Shown: positions 8,709-17,835, numbered from the stretch's first letter. The stretch is DNA of 64,000 nucleotides from AP-15 sp036500965 (GCA_036500965.1 DASYBC010000108.1:1-64000); one strand, 5' to 3'. Numbers and translations are program-made. Notes: generated by a model not told the origin, from the letters alone.

Positions 8709-9956
8709 TCAGCGGCGCGCCTCCTCGGCAGCGAGGCGGTTGGCGAGGGGCCGCGGCAGCAGCAGGTAATAGCGGCCGCGCGCGTCCATCGCGCCGGCGC
8801 GGTCGCCGGCGGCGCTGCCGGCGCCCCAATAGAGATCGCCGCGCACCGGACCCTTGATCGCCCCGCCGGTGTCCTGGGCGACGACCAGACGGCGGATGCG
8901 TTCGCCCGGCATGAAACGCTCCTCGGCATCGAGCCAGATCGGCGTGCCGAGGGGGATATAGGCGCGATCGACGGCGAGGCTATGCTCTGGTGTCAGCACC
9001 ACCCTTTCGGCGCCAATCGGGCCTCCGCCCTTGAGCTCGCGGAAGAACACATATGAAGGGTCCTCGCGGCGCAGCGCCGCCCCGGCTTTCGGGTGCGCGC
9101 GCATCCATGCCTCGATCGAGGCCATCGTCACTTTGCCGCGCGGGATCTGCCCGCGCTCGAGCAGCAGCCTGCCGACCGCTACATAGGGCAGCCCATTCTG
9201 CCCGGCATAGCCAAGCCGGATGGTTCGGCCGTCGTCGAGCCTCACCTGTCCCGAACCCTGAATCTGCAGAAAGAACGCAGCGATCGGGTCGTCGAGCCAA
9301 ACGAGCGCCAGACCGCGGCCGGCGAACGCGCCGTCTTCGATCTGCGCGCGGCTGTAGCGCGGGCCGGCGCCGAGATCCGGCGGACGGCGGTAGATCGGCG
9401 TCTGATACGCTCCGTGCCGACGCCGCGAGCCGTGCAGCTCGATCTCGAAATAGCCAGTGAACAGCCCCTGGCGCTCGCCATAATCGGCGACCGCCATCGG
9501 CACGAACCCAGCCTCGAAAAATTTCCGCGCAACAGCATCGTCGCCCGCCGGCACCGCCGCGGCTTGCCGACACAGCGGCCGCAAATCGCTGATCCGCCCG
9601 TAATCGACGCCGCTCTCGAGCGGGCCGAACGGCCTGCCGTCCGGCATGCGCAGCAGCCGAGCGCACGATTTGAGAAGCGCCGGGATCGCCGCCGCCGTAT
9701 GCGCCGCGGACCAGCCGTCGAGCCGATTGAACCCGACCGGGGTTAATCCCAGTCGTGGCGGACCAGCATCCCGCGCGAGGCTAACCGTCAGGGCAGAAGC
9801 AAAGACGAGCGCCGCCGCGCGGCGCCATCGGCGCTCAGCCGCCGCCGGTGGCGACGAGCAGCCAGTTGGGATCGGCCGATCGGGTGTCGCGGGCAAAGCT
9901 CCAGTAGTCGGTCTTTTCGATCGGGCGCTCGGGATCGCCGTCGACGATGGCGCCAT
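8709..9956 (-). CDS. mltA: Membrane-bound lytic murein transglycosylase A
   Basis: Cleaves peptidoglycan glycan strands to 1,6-anhydro products. The MltA barrel is clear (ADYGERQGLFTGYFEIEL; SRAQIEDGAFAGRGLALVW) and the C-terminal 3D domain has the catalytic aspartate in VVAQDTGGAIKGPVRGDLYW. A hydrophobic segment (AAALVFASALTVSLA) preceded by arginines is a signal peptide. The start is uncertain: the ATG at 9956 gives a 122-base overlap with tim44, the only other plausible start before the signal peptide is a TTG near 9896. A lipobox cysteine was not found, so it may be periplasmic rather than lipid-anchored. Confidence 0.9.
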   Translation of the reverse strand: MAPSSTAIPSARSKRPTTGALPATPDRPIPTGCSSPPAAAERRWRRAAALVFASALTVSLARDAGPPRLGLTPVGFNRLDGWSAAHTAAAIPALLKSCARLLRMPDGRPFGPLESGVDYGRISDLRPLCRQAAAVPAGDDAVARKFFEAGFVPMAVADYGERQGLFTGYFEIELHGSRRRHGAYQTPIYRRPPDLGAGPRYSRAQIEDGAFAGRGLALVWLDDPIAAFFLQIQGSGQVRLDDGRTIRLGYAGQNGLPYVAVGRLLLERGQIPRGKVTMASIEAWMRAHPKAGAALRREDPSYVFFRELKGGGPIGAERVVLTPEHSLAVDRAYIPLGTPIWLDAEERFMPGERIRRLVVAQDTGGAIKGPVRGDLYWGAGSAAGDRAGAMDARGRYYLLLPRPLANRLAAEEARR

Positions 9957-10515
9957 CCATCGCCCGCGTTACATTGATCTGATGCGACACCAGCCTAACC
10001 GTCACCCGCGCGGTGCGGCCAACGAGGTCGGCCTCGACGATCTCAGCCCGGTCGAGCCGCAAATCGCGAGTTTCCAACGTTTCCTTGGCGACTGCCCGTT
10101 CATCGATGGTCTGGGCAAACGGGCCGTACACCTCATCGCTGAGCAGCGGGCGCAACGCCTCCTTGTCGCCGCGGGCAAAGGCCGCGACGATAAGCTCAAA
10201 GGCAGCGCGCACCCCCTCGAGAAAGCGCGCGGGGTCAAAGCCGTCATCCGCTCGGCGGATCCGGTCGATCCCATCGGCTGCGGGAGGCGCCGGCTTGTCG
10301 GCGAGCGCGGCCGCTGCGGCACTCTTGCCGGGATTGACCGGGATCGGCAATTTTTCGGTGTTCGGCTTGTCGGCCGCCGGTGCTGCACGCCGCGCGAACA
10401 GTTCGCGCCGTCGCTCGTTGCCGGTGCGCCGGCCGAGAACGCTGCGCAGCCGCAGCACGAGGAAGGCAGCGATCATTGCAAACAGGATGATGTCGAAATA
10501 TTGAAAATCACCCAT
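9835..10515 (-). CDS. Tim44/TimA-domain membrane adaptor
   Basis: 226 residues: one N-terminal membrane segment (IILFAMIAAFLVLRL), a variable proline/alanine linker, then a Tim44-like domain (about residues 95-225; FELIVAAFARGDKEALRPLLS). The family is related to the matrix-side anchor of the mitochondrial import motor; in alphaproteobacteria it sits between mltA and secB near the origin, as here, and may help inner-membrane protein biogenesis. Its role is otherwise inferred. Divergent from secB. Confidence 0.88.
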   Translation of the reverse strand: MGDFQYFDIILFAMIAAFLVLRLRSVLGRRTGNERRRELFARRAAPAADKPNTEKLPIPVNPGKSAAAAALADKPAPPAADGIDRIRRADDGFDPARFLEGVRAAFELIVAAFARGDKEALRPLLSDEVYGPFAQTIDERAVAKETLETRDLRLDRAEIVEADLVGRTARVTVRLVSHQINVTRAMDGAIVDGDPERPIEKTDYWSFARDTRSADPNWLLVATGGG

Positions 10516-10721
10516 CGTGTCCCGCGCCTCACCACCCGTCTCTCGATCAGATAGGGGGTTGGGCCTTTGCCGGCAAGCGCCCGCCCGGCATCAGCCCGCC
10601 ATAAACGAACGTTGAGCGGTGCTGTTCGACATATCCGGTAAATTGCACAGCCGTGATATACGCCTGCGCAAGGAACGGCTGTCCGGGACATTGCTGCCCC
10701 TTGCCGATCCATGCTAGCCAG

Positions 10722-10733
10722 CCTGCCGGCAGG
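10722..10733. promoter_or_regulatory. 12-bp perfect palindrome upstream of secB
   Basis: CCTGCCGGCAGG, followed by TTTTG, ends 20 bases before the secB start codon. It could be an operator or a leader hairpin in the 238-base tim44/secB divergent gap. GC-rich palindromes arise easily in this genome, so this is weak. Nothing else was recognised in the gap. Confidence 0.25.
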
Positions 10734-10753
10734 TTTTGACGCGGGAGGGAGCG

Positions 10754-11257
10754 ATGGGGGAAATCAGGGGCAATGGCGAAACCAGCGCAATGCCGACACC
10801 CCCGGACGGGCCGCAATTGTTTGTGAACATCCAATACATTAAGGACTTATCATTTGAGAATCCGCGCGCGCCGCAAAGCCTGATCCAGCAAGCGACCCAG
10901 CCCGAGGTCGCGATCAACGTCGACGTCAAGGCGCGGAATCTGAACCCCGAGGCCTACGAGGTGGTGCTGACCATCAACGTCACCGCCACGGTGCAAGGCG
11001 AGCCGGTGTTTCTAGTCGAGCTCGCCTATGCCGCGGTGGTGACGGTCAGGAACGCGCCGGAGCCGATGCTGACAAACCTGGTCCTGATTGAGACCCCGCG
11101 GATCATCTTCCCGTTCGCTCGCGCGATCATCGCCACCGCCTCGCGCGACGGTGGCTTCCCGCCGCTGATGATCAATCCGATCGATTTCGCCGACCTGCTG
11201 CAGCGCCATCAATCGCTGGACGAAGCGCCGTCCGATGACGACAATGCCGCGGTTTGA
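10754..11257 (+). CDS. secB: Protein-export chaperone SecB
   Basis: Cytosolic tetrameric chaperone that keeps preproteins unfolded and hands them to SecA. Family hallmarks are seen: QLFVNIQYIKDLSFENP, then the beta-sheet region ending PRIIFPFARAIIATASRDGGFPP and LMINPIDFADL. 167 residues from the ATG at 10754, chosen for the strong GGGAGGGAGCG just before it; the frame is open six codons further. It converges on dnaQ with three bases between stop codons. Confidence 0.96.
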   Translation: MGEIRGNGETSAMPTPPDGPQLFVNIQYIKDLSFENPRAPQSLIQQATQPEVAINVDVKARNLNPEAYEVVLTINVTATVQGEPVFLVELAYAAVVTVRNAPEPMLTNLVLIETPRIIFPFARAIIATASRDGGFPPLMINPIDFADLLQRHQSLDEAPSDDDNAAV

Positions 11258-11260
11258 TCC

Positions 11261-11926
11261 TTATGCGTCGCTGAGCCATAACGGCGCGGTCAGCAGCGCC
11301 AGCATCGCCTGATGCGCCGCCAGCTCATCGGCCGAGGGCAGGTGCGGGCGCGGCGCGCGGGTGATCCGGACAGCAGCGACCCCGACCGCCTGCGGCGCCA
11401 CAAAGTCGAGACCCGGTTGACGCCCGCCGATCAATTCGAGATAGACAGCGGCTAGCAGGCCGCAATCGATCCTGGCGCCATGCTCGGCCCGGCCGGACAA
11501 ATCGATGTCAAAGCGCCGGCACAACGCATCGAGGCTCGCCGGAGCGCCCGGATGACGCTGCCGGGCCAGCGCCAAGGTGTCGACCGAGGGGCAGCCGATC
11601 GGCGGCTGATCGAGCCGAGCCAGCTCCACGTTCAGAAAAGCCAAGTCGAACTCGGCGTTGTGGATTACCAGCGGGCCTGCGCCGATAAATTCGAGCAGCT
11701 CGCCGGCGACTTCGGCAAAGGGTGGGTGGGACCCAAGAAATTCCGCGGTCAGCCCGTGCACCAACAGCGCATCGGCGGGCACATCCCGCCCAGGGTTGAG
11801 GTAGCGGTGAAACTCGCGGCCGGTTGGGAGATGGTGCAGCAGCTCGACGCAGGCGATCTCGACGATTCGGTGCCCGGCCTGCGGATCGAGCCCGGTGGTT
11901 TCGGTATCCAGCACAATCTCGCGCAT
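11261..11926 (-). CDS. dnaQ: DNA polymerase III epsilon subunit (3'-5' exonuclease)
   Basis: Proofreading exonuclease of the replicative polymerase. DEDDh motifs are present: ExoI VLDTETTGL at residue 5, ExoII HNAEFDLAFLNVEL near residue 95, and ExoIII HGARIDCGLLAAVYLEL near residue 150. The C-terminal tail that binds PolC/DnaE is shorter and diverged, as usual in this class. The start ATG overlaps the coaE stop (TAATG), so dnaQ is the last gene of ppsR-maf-aroE-coaE-dnaQ. Confidence 0.95.
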   Translation of the reverse strand: MREIVLDTETTGLDPQAGHRIVEIACVELLHHLPTGREFHRYLNPGRDVPADALLVHGLTAEFLGSHPPFAEVAGELLEFIGAGPLVIHNAEFDLAFLNVELARLDQPPIGCPSVDTLALARQRHPGAPASLDALCRRFDIDLSGRAEHGARIDCGLLAAVYLELIGGRQPGLDFVAPQAVGVAAVRITRAPRPHLPSADELAAHQAMLALLTAPLWLSDA

Positions 11927-12576
11927 TACCTGGCCTGCCGCCGCCGCTTAGCCGGTCGCCGACCGGCACCGGCGCTGCTCGGGTTGCTGCTGCGCAGAAG
12001 CCTGACAATTGCGCGCAGCCGGCGCAAGCTCATCTTGCGGTCGAGCCCGGTCAGCACCACAAAATCCGCGAGCCGCCGCTTTTCAGCATCCGGCATCTGC
12101 TGCTTGAGGATCGCCGCAAAGCGCGCCTCGTTCATCCCTGGCCGGCGCATGACCCGCTGTCGCTGCAGCATCGCCGGCGCCGAGACGACAACCACATAAT
12201 CGCACCGCCCGGCGCCTCGGCTCTCGAACAATAGCGGCACGTCGAGCACCGCCAGCTTTTCGCCCCGAGCGCGGGCGCGCGCCAGAAAGCGCCGCTCTTG
12301 GGCGGCCACCATCGGATGGAGGATGCGCTCGAGCCGCGACAGCGCGTCCGGATCGCCGAACACCCGCTGCCCGAGAGCTGCGCGATCGATCCCGCCGCCC
12401 TCGGTGCGCACCCCGGGGAAAGCCGCCTCAACCGCGGCCACAGCGGCTCCGCCCGGGCCAAGCAGCCGGTGAACGATCTGATCGGCGTCGAACAGCGGCA
12501 CTCGCATGCGCCGCAGCATTGCCGCGGCGGTGCTCTTGCCCATCCCGATCGAGCCGGTCAGGCCGAGGACAATCAC
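11926..12576 (-). CDS. coaE: Dephospho-CoA kinase
   Basis: Last step of coenzyme A synthesis. P-loop LGLTGSIGMGKST at the very N-terminus, then VPLFDADQIVHRLL, AVLDVPLLFE and the RQRVMRRPGM lid. I chose the GTG at 12576, which overlaps the aroE stop as GTGA, because it places the P-loop at residue 5 as in the family; the frame is open 24 codons upstream through aroE sequence. The basic tail of the last 20 residues is unusual. Confidence 0.94.
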   Translation of the reverse strand: MIVLGLTGSIGMGKSTAAAMLRRMRVPLFDADQIVHRLLGPGGAAVAAVEAAFPGVRTEGGGIDRAALGQRVFGDPDALSRLERILHPMVAAQERRFLARARARGEKLAVLDVPLLFESRGAGRCDYVVVVSAPAMLQRQRVMRRPGMNEARFAAILKQQMPDAEKRRLADFVVLTGLDRKMSLRRLRAIVRLLRSSNPSSAGAGRRPAKRRRQAR

Positions 12577-13436
12577 CGCGCGACCGTCAGGCTGGCGGCA
12601 ATCGCCGCCCGCAGCTCGCTGGTGACTCTCGCCTCGGCCCCGAACCACGCCTCGAAGCCCGGCCGGCCTTGATGCAGCAGCATGCCAAGGCCATCGACAA
12701 CCGGATGGCGGAGCCGTCGGGCCGCGGCAAGCAAGCCAGTTTCGAGCGGCACGTAAACCAGATCGACGACCGGCGCCGTGCGCGGCAGCGCCGACAAATC
12801 AATCTCGAGCGCCGGCGCGCCAGCCATGCCGAGGCTCGTCGTGTTGACAAGGAGGCCCGCTCCCTCCTGGATCGCGCTCGCCTCCTGCCAATCGTGAACC
12901 GAGATGCGCGTGCCCGTCAACGCCAAGTCGGAAACAAGCGATTCGGCACGGCGGCGGGTGCGATTGACCAGGCGGACCACGCTGACACCGGCCTCAGCCA
13001 GCGCCGTCACGACCGCCCGCGCCGAGCCGCCCGCGCCGAGGACAACCGCCGGGCCGGCTTGCGGGTCCCAATCGGGCGCCCTTTCACGCAGATTCTCGCG
13101 GAACCCGTAAACGTCGCTATTGCTGGCCTCGAGGCTGCCATCGGCGGCGACGACGATCGTATTCGCGGCGCCGATCCGGCGCGCCAACGGATCGACCCGG
13201 TCCGCCACATCGAGGGCCGCCAGTTTGTGCGGGATCGTCAGATTGCAGCCGAGAAACCCCAACACCGGCAGCGCGCGCAGTGCCGTTCCAATACTCTCGG
13301 GTCGCACCGGCAGCGGCAGGTAGGCGCCATCGATCCCCGCCCGATCGAGCCAAAACCCGTGCAGCAGCGGCGAGCGGGAATGTGCGACCGGCCAGCCCAT
13401 GATGCCGGCAAGGCGGGTCGCCCCAGTGATCTTCAT
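12573..13436 (-). CDS. aroE: Shikimate dehydrogenase (NADP+)
   Basis: Reduces 3-dehydroshikimate in aromatic amino acid synthesis. The shikimate site is intact (MGWPVAHSRSPLLHGFWL; CNLTIPHKLAALDVADRVD with the catalytic Lys; GAANTIV) and the nucleotide site reads VLGAGGSARAVVTAL followed by VNRTRRRAE. 287 residues from the ATG at 13436. It sits between maf and coaE, the usual order beside the alphaproteobacterial origin. Confidence 0.95.
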   Translation of the reverse strand: MKITGATRLAGIMGWPVAHSRSPLLHGFWLDRAGIDGAYLPLPVRPESIGTALRALPVLGFLGCNLTIPHKLAALDVADRVDPLARRIGAANTIVVAADGSLEASNSDVYGFRENLRERAPDWDPQAGPAVVLGAGGSARAVVTALAEAGVSVVRLVNRTRRRAESLVSDLALTGTRISVHDWQEASAIQEGAGLLVNTTSLGMAGAPALEIDLSALPRTAPVVDLVYVPLETGLLAAARRLRHPVVDGLGMLLHQGRPGFEAWFGAEARVTSELRAAIAASLTVAR

Positions 13437-13486
13437 GTCGCGATCCTTAGCACGCCGTCGCCTCGACCCGATCAGCAGCCGTTTCG

Positions 13487-14095
13487 CTACGCTGAAATCG
13501 CACCAAATTCGCGCAAGAACCCCAGCAATTCGATCAGGGGCAAGCCGAGGATTGCGAAATGATCGCCTTCGACCCGGTCGAACAGCTGAACCCCACGAGC
13601 TTCCAACCGATATGCCCCGACCGCGCCGAGAAGCGCCGCCCCTTCCGCGGCGAGGTAGTCGTCGAGGAACGCATCGCTGAAACAGCGCATCGAGAGCCTC
13701 GGCCCAACCTCGATGTGCCATACCCGCTCGCCCGCCAATGCCACGCAGGCTGCGGTCGCCAGCACGTGGGTGCGGCCACGCAGCGCCTGCAACTGCGCGC
13801 GCGCCGCGCCGAGATCCGCCGGCTTGTCAAACCACTCGCCCGCGCTGACCAGGATCTGGTCGGCACCAACGACCAGCGCCCGCGGCTCGCGCTGCGAGAC
13901 CCAGCGCGCCTTCGCCTCGGCCAGCGCCAGAGAACACTCGGACGCCGCGCGCCGATCGGCACGGAAGGCGCGCTTGAGCGCCGCCTCGTCGATCGCCGCC
14001 GGGGCCACTCGAAAAGCCACGCCAGCAGCGGCCAGCAACCCGGCGCGGGCCGTGCTTGCCGACGCAAGGATCAGCTCGCTACTCGTCAAGGCCAT
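13487..14095 (-). CDS. maf: Maf-family nucleotide pyrophosphatase
   Basis: Hydrolyses non-canonical or modified NTPs. The N-terminal ILASASTARAGLLAAAG (S/T-rich phosphate loop), EAKARWVS and VVGADQILV are the Maf signature blocks; 202 residues is normal. The subtype (dTTP/UTP versus m7GTP) was not resolved. Its start overlaps the ppsR 3' end by 17 bases, so translation is coupled. Confidence 0.92.
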   Translation of the reverse strand: MALTSSELILASASTARAGLLAAAGVAFRVAPAAIDEAALKRAFRADRRAASECSLALAEAKARWVSQREPRALVVGADQILVSAGEWFDKPADLGAARAQLQALRGRTHVLATAACVALAGERVWHIEVGPRLSMRCFSDAFLDDYLAAEGAALLGAVGAYRLEARGVQLFDRVEGDHFAILGLPLIELLGFLREFGAISA

Positions 14096-14897
14096 GGCGC
14101 CGCGCCAGCAATTTCAGGATGGCCGCGGCGGTCTCCTCGATCGAGCGGCGGGTCACGTCGATGACCTGCCAATGCCGGTCGGCAAAGATCCGCCGCGCCT
14201 CACGCACCTCGGCGCGCACCGCCTCGATATCGGTATAATCGGTGGTTTCATCATGGTGCAGCATGCTGAGCCGGTTGCGCCGCAGCTGGATCAGCCGTTC
14301 GGGATCATTGGTCAGGCCGACGATCAGCGGGCGCCTGGCTCCGAGCAGCTCGGGCGGCAGCGGCACCCCGGGCACAAACGGTACGTTCGCAGCCTTCACC
14401 CCGCGGTTGGCCAGATAGAGGCAGGTCGGCGTCTTGGAGGTGCGCGACACGCCGACGAGGCAGACATCGGCATCGTCGAGACCCCAGCTCGATTGCCCGT
14501 CGTCATGGTTGAGCGCGAAGGTCATTGCATCGATGCGGGCAAAATAGTCGCTGTCGAGCAGATGCTGCTTGCCCGGCACCCCGCGGGCTTCGCGATGCAG
14601 ATATGACGCCAGCGCACCGATCACCGGATCGAGAACCGGGATCGCCGGAACCTGCAGCCGGCGGCAGCCTTGCTGCAGCAGCTGGCGCAGCGCGTCGCTG
14701 ACCAGGGTGAACAGGACCACCCCCGGATTGGCCTCGACGCCGACGATTACCCGGTCGATCTGGCTGCGGGTGCGCACCATGCTCCAGACGTGCTCGACCG
14801 CCTGCGCGTCGTCGAATTGCACCAGGCAGGCGCGCGCCATCGAATGCACGGTCTCGCCGGTCGAATCGGAGACCAGATGGAGATGAAACCGGGTCAT
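14079..14897 (-). CDS. ppsR: Pyruvate,phosphate dikinase / PEP synthase regulatory protein (DUF299)
   Basis: Bifunctional Ser/Thr kinase and pyrophosphorylase that switches PEP synthase or PPDK off and on. Typical features: FHLHLVSDSTGETVHSMARA at the N-terminus, the P-loop-like VGVSRTSKTPTCLYLANRG near residue 150, and DVTRRSIEETAAAIL at the end. 272 residues from the ATG at 14897, which follows GGAGGGGATCGCG. First gene of the leftward operon that starts at the putative origin. Confidence 0.93.
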   Translation of the reverse strand: MTRFHLHLVSDSTGETVHSMARACLVQFDDAQAVEHVWSMVRTRSQIDRVIVGVEANPGVVLFTLVSDALRQLLQQGCRRLQVPAIPVLDPVIGALASYLHREARGVPGKQHLLDSDYFARIDAMTFALNHDDGQSSWGLDDADVCLVGVSRTSKTPTCLYLANRGVKAANVPFVPGVPLPPELLGARRPLIVGLTNDPERLIQLRRNRLSMLHHDETTDYTDIEAVRAEVREARRIFADRHWQVIDVTRRSIEETAAAILKLLARRHGLDE

Positions 14898-14914
14898 CGC
14901 GATCCCCTCCGGCC

Positions 14915-15310
14915 CGACCGGCTTATCCCCAGAATGGTGTGAGCGCTTCGCACCTGATCCACAACATTCCCCGCCATGTCGGTGGCGCCGGGCTTTGACC
15001 CCCGGATCGCCCAACTCATCAACCGGCCTTCGCGCTGGGGAATATCCCGTCCACGGCGGTGGGCGAAGCCTAGCATCGAGGAGCCTGGTTCACCGCTTAT
15101 CCCCATCTATGGTCTTCTGCGCAAAAGCTGGATTTCAGCGTCGGTCGACCCAAGCCAGCGCTGTTGCGCACAGCTTCGCTCACTCTCCTTGCCACCCGCG
15201 CCGGCCCGGTGCGCAACCCGGGGATCGATCATCCATACCCAGCATTCACCAGACCCTCAACTTTCTACCATTAAGAAAAGCCTATATAAATGAGGAAAGG
15301 AGAATTGCTC
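14915..15310. other. oriC: Putative chromosomal replication origin (oriC)
   Basis: The 415-base gap between the divergent ppsR and hemE genes holds no ORF of interest. It has a Caulobacter-type G-box TGATCCACA at 14955-14963; TTATCCCCA at 14923-14931 and again at 15097-15105, each one base off the DnaA consensus TTATCCACA and each containing the W-box TCCCCA; a further W-box on the minus strand at 15036-15041; and an AT-rich tract at about 15254-15309 next to hemE that could be the unwinding element. I recall the Caulobacter origin also lying beside hemE. No CtrA site (TTAA-N7-TTAA) was found. Confidence 0.72.
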
Positions 15311-15312
15311 TG

Positions 15313-16362
15313 ATGGCGAGCCCCTTGACCAAGCCGCTGCTCCGCGCGCTTGCGGGAGAGACGCTCTCCGCGCCACCATGGTGGTTGATGCGGCAAGCCG
15401 GCCGCTATCTTCCCGAATATCGCGAGGTTCGCAGCAGGGCGGCGGGGTTTGTCGAATTGTGCCTGACGCCACAGCTCGCGGCTGAGCTCACCCTGCAGCC
15501 AGTACGACGCTACGGCATGGATGCCGCGATCCTGTTCTCCGACATCCTGCTGCTGCCCTATGCACTCGGGCAAAAATTGTCGTTTCGCGACGGCGAGGGG
15601 CCGGTGCTTGAGCCGATCTCCGATACGGCCGGCCTGGCGCGGCTCGACCGCAGGAGCACGATCTCGCGCCTTGACCCGGTGCTCGACGCGGTCCGTCGCG
15701 TGCGCGCGGCGCTCGGGCCCCAGCCGGCGCTGATCGGCTTTGCCGGCGCGCCCTGGACGGTGGCCGCCTACATGGTCGAGGGCGGCGCCAGCCGGGATTT
15801 TCATCGGGTTAAGGGGTGGGCCTATCGCGATCCCAAAGGGTTTGGTGCGCTGATCGAATTGCTGGTAGAGACCACGATCGAGCTGCTGTCGGCGCAGATA
15901 GCTGCTGGTGCGGAGATCGTCCAGCTGTTCGACAGCTGGGCCGGCATCCTGCCCGAAGCGGCATTTGCGCAATGGGTTGTGGTGCCGACGAAACGGATCG
16001 TCGCGGCGCTGCAGCACCGGCATCCCGAATGTCCGGTAATCGGCTTTCCGCGCGGCGCCGGCCTCTTATACGAGCGATACGCCAGCGAGACGGGGGTTGG
16101 CGGCATCGGCCTCGACAGCATGGTGCCGACCGGCTTTGCCTGTGCCCGTCTGCGCCCGAAGGCGGTGGTTCAGGGCAACCTCGATCCGGTGCTGCTGCTG
16201 AATGGCGGTGCGGTGCTTGCGGATGCCGTCGGAGAGCTTCGCAGCGCCTTTGAGGGCGGCCCCTGGGTGTTCAATCTCGGTCACGGGGTGTTGCCGCAGA
16301 CGCCTCCCGAGAACGTCGCCGAGCTCGCGCGTCTACTCGGCTCGCCTGCTCGAGATCGCTAG
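15313..16362 (+). CDS. hemE: Uroporphyrinogen decarboxylase
   Basis: Converts uroporphyrinogen III to coproporphyrinogen III in haem synthesis. Signature blocks: WLMRQAGRYLPEYREVR near residue 25, DAAILFSDILLLPYALG with the catalytic Asp near residue 78, GFAGAPWTVAAYMVEGG, and GNLDPVLLLNGG near the C-terminus. 349 residues. The start follows AAAGGAGAATTGCTCTG. It is the first gene of hemE-hemH-hemJ and borders the putative origin, whose AT-rich tract overlaps its likely promoter. Confidence 0.96.
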   Translation: MASPLTKPLLRALAGETLSAPPWWLMRQAGRYLPEYREVRSRAAGFVELCLTPQLAAELTLQPVRRYGMDAAILFSDILLLPYALGQKLSFRDGEGPVLEPISDTAGLARLDRRSTISRLDPVLDAVRRVRAALGPQPALIGFAGAPWTVAAYMVEGGASRDFHRVKGWAYRDPKGFGALIELLVETTIELLSAQIAAGAEIVQLFDSWAGILPEAAFAQWVVVPTKRIVAALQHRHPECPVIGFPRGAGLLYERYASETGVGGIGLDSMVPTGFACARLRPKAVVQGNLDPVLLLNGGAVLADAVGELRSAFEGGPWVFNLGHGVLPQTPPENVAELARLLGSPARDR

Positions 16363-16378
16363 CCTCGCGACGGCTGAG

Positions 16379-17389
16379 ATGACTCGCACCGCAGTTGTGC
16401 TGATGAACCTCGGCGGCCCCGATTCGCTCGACGCGGTCGAGCCGTTTCTGTTCAACCTGTTCAGCGACCCGGCGATCATCCGCCTGCCGATGCTGCTGCG
16501 GCTGCCGTTGGCGCGGCTCGCGGCTCGGGGCCGGGCCAAGGCCGCACGCGCGATTTACGCCCGGCTCGGCGGCGGATCGCCGCTGCTGGCCAATACTGAG
16601 GCGCAGGCGCGGGCGCTGGAAGCGGCGTTGGGCTCAGGGCACCGCGCGTTTGTCGCGATGCGCTACTGGCATCCGATGAGCGCGCAGACGGCGAGCGCCG
16701 TCGCAGAATGGGCGCCCGACGAGATCGTCTGTCTGCCGCTTTATCCGCAATTCTCGACGACGACCACGGCATCATCGCTTGCGGCGTGGCGGTGTGCGGC
16801 GGCGCGCGCCGGCGTCGATCGGCCAACGCGGGCGGTGTGCTGCTATCCGGCCGAGAGCGGGTTTGTCGAGGCGGTGGCCGGGCTGATCCGGCCGGTGCTT
16901 GCCGAAAATACCGGCGGTGCCGCGCCGCTGCGTCTGCTGTTGACTGCGCACGGCCTGCCAAAACGGATCGTTCGCGCCGGGGATTCCTATCCAGATCAGG
17001 TCGAAACGACGGCGCGCGCGGTCGTCGGCGCACTCGGCGAGCCCGGTCTCGATTGGCGGTTGTGCTATCAGAGCCGGGTCGGGCCGCTCGAATGGATCGG
17101 CCCGTCGGTCGATGACGAGATCCGCCGCGCCGGCGCGGATCGGGTCGCGCTGGTGCTGGCCCCGATCTCGTTTGTGTCGGAGCATTCGGAGACGTTGGTC
17201 GAGCTCGACCACGACTATCGAAATCTTGCCGAGAGAAGCGGTGTGCCGGGCTATCGCCGGGTCGCCGCCGTCGGCGTCGAGCCGCGGTTTATCGCCGCGC
17301 TCGCGGCGCTGGTGCGCAATGCCCGGCCATTGTCGCGGGCCGCGACGCGCATGGCTGGCCGCGGCTGCCGGTTCGGGGCGGGCAGGTGA
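16379..17389 (+). CDS. hemH: Ferrochelatase
   Basis: Inserts Fe2+ into protoporphyrin IX at the membrane surface. Family features: VVLMNLGGPDSLDAVEPFLFNLF at the start, LLLTAHGLPKRIVRAGDSY with the active-site His near residue 195, YQSRVGPLEWIGPSVDDEI, and LAPISFVSEHSETLVELD with the catalytic Glu. 336 residues from the ATG at 16379; the frame is open upstream through hemE. Overlaps hemJ by four bases. Confidence 0.95.
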   Translation: MTRTAVVLMNLGGPDSLDAVEPFLFNLFSDPAIIRLPMLLRLPLARLAARGRAKAARAIYARLGGGSPLLANTEAQARALEAALGSGHRAFVAMRYWHPMSAQTASAVAEWAPDEIVCLPLYPQFSTTTTASSLAAWRCAAARAGVDRPTRAVCCYPAESGFVEAVAGLIRPVLAENTGGAAPLRLLLTAHGLPKRIVRAGDSYPDQVETTARAVVGALGEPGLDWRLCYQSRVGPLEWIGPSVDDEIRRAGADRVALVLAPISFVSEHSETLVELDHDYRNLAERSGVPGYRRVAAVGVEPRFIAALAALVRNARPLSRAATRMAGRGCRFGAGR

Positions 17390-17835
17390 GCGCTTGGCTT
17401 GCCGGCGCGTATCCCTGGCTCAAATCGGCGCATATCCTCGCGGTCATTGCCTGGATGGCAGGGTTGCTCTACCTGCCGAGGCTGTTTGTCTATCACTCGA
17501 CGAGCGTGCCAGGATCGCAACAATCAGAGACCTTCAAGGTCATGGAGCGGCGTTTGCAGCGCGGCATCATGACGCCGGCGATGCTGGCAGCGCTGCTGCT
17601 TGGGGCGCTGCTGGCCAGCACGCCCGGGCTCGTCGATTGGCATCGCGGATGGATCTGGGCAAAGCTCGCCCTGGTCGCCGGGCTGGTCGTCTGCCATGTC
17701 GCGCTCGCCCATTGGCGCCGGGCATTTGCCGCGGACCGCAACCGGCATTCGCCGCGGTTTTTTCGGATCGTCAACGAGTTGCCGACCTTGGCCTTGATCG
17801 CCATTGTGGTGCTTGTCGTGGTCAAGCCGTTTTGA
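17386..17835 (+). CDS. hemJ: Protoporphyrinogen oxidase HemJ
   Basis: Membrane haem protein of 149 residues that oxidises protoporphyrinogen IX, replacing HemG/HemY in many alphaproteobacteria. Four to five membrane segments; WLKSAHILAVIAWMAGLLYLPR holds a conserved His, and VYHSTSV and KLALVAGLVVCH follow. Starts with GTG overlapping the hemH stop (GTGA). Completes the hemE-hemH-hemJ operon. Confidence 0.92.
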   Translation: MSAWLAGAYPWLKSAHILAVIAWMAGLLYLPRLFVYHSTSVPGSQQSETFKVMERRLQRGIMTPAMLAALLLGALLASTPGLVDWHRGWIWAKLALVAGLVVCHVALAHWRRAFAADRNRHSPRFFRIVNELPTLALIAIVVLVVVKPF

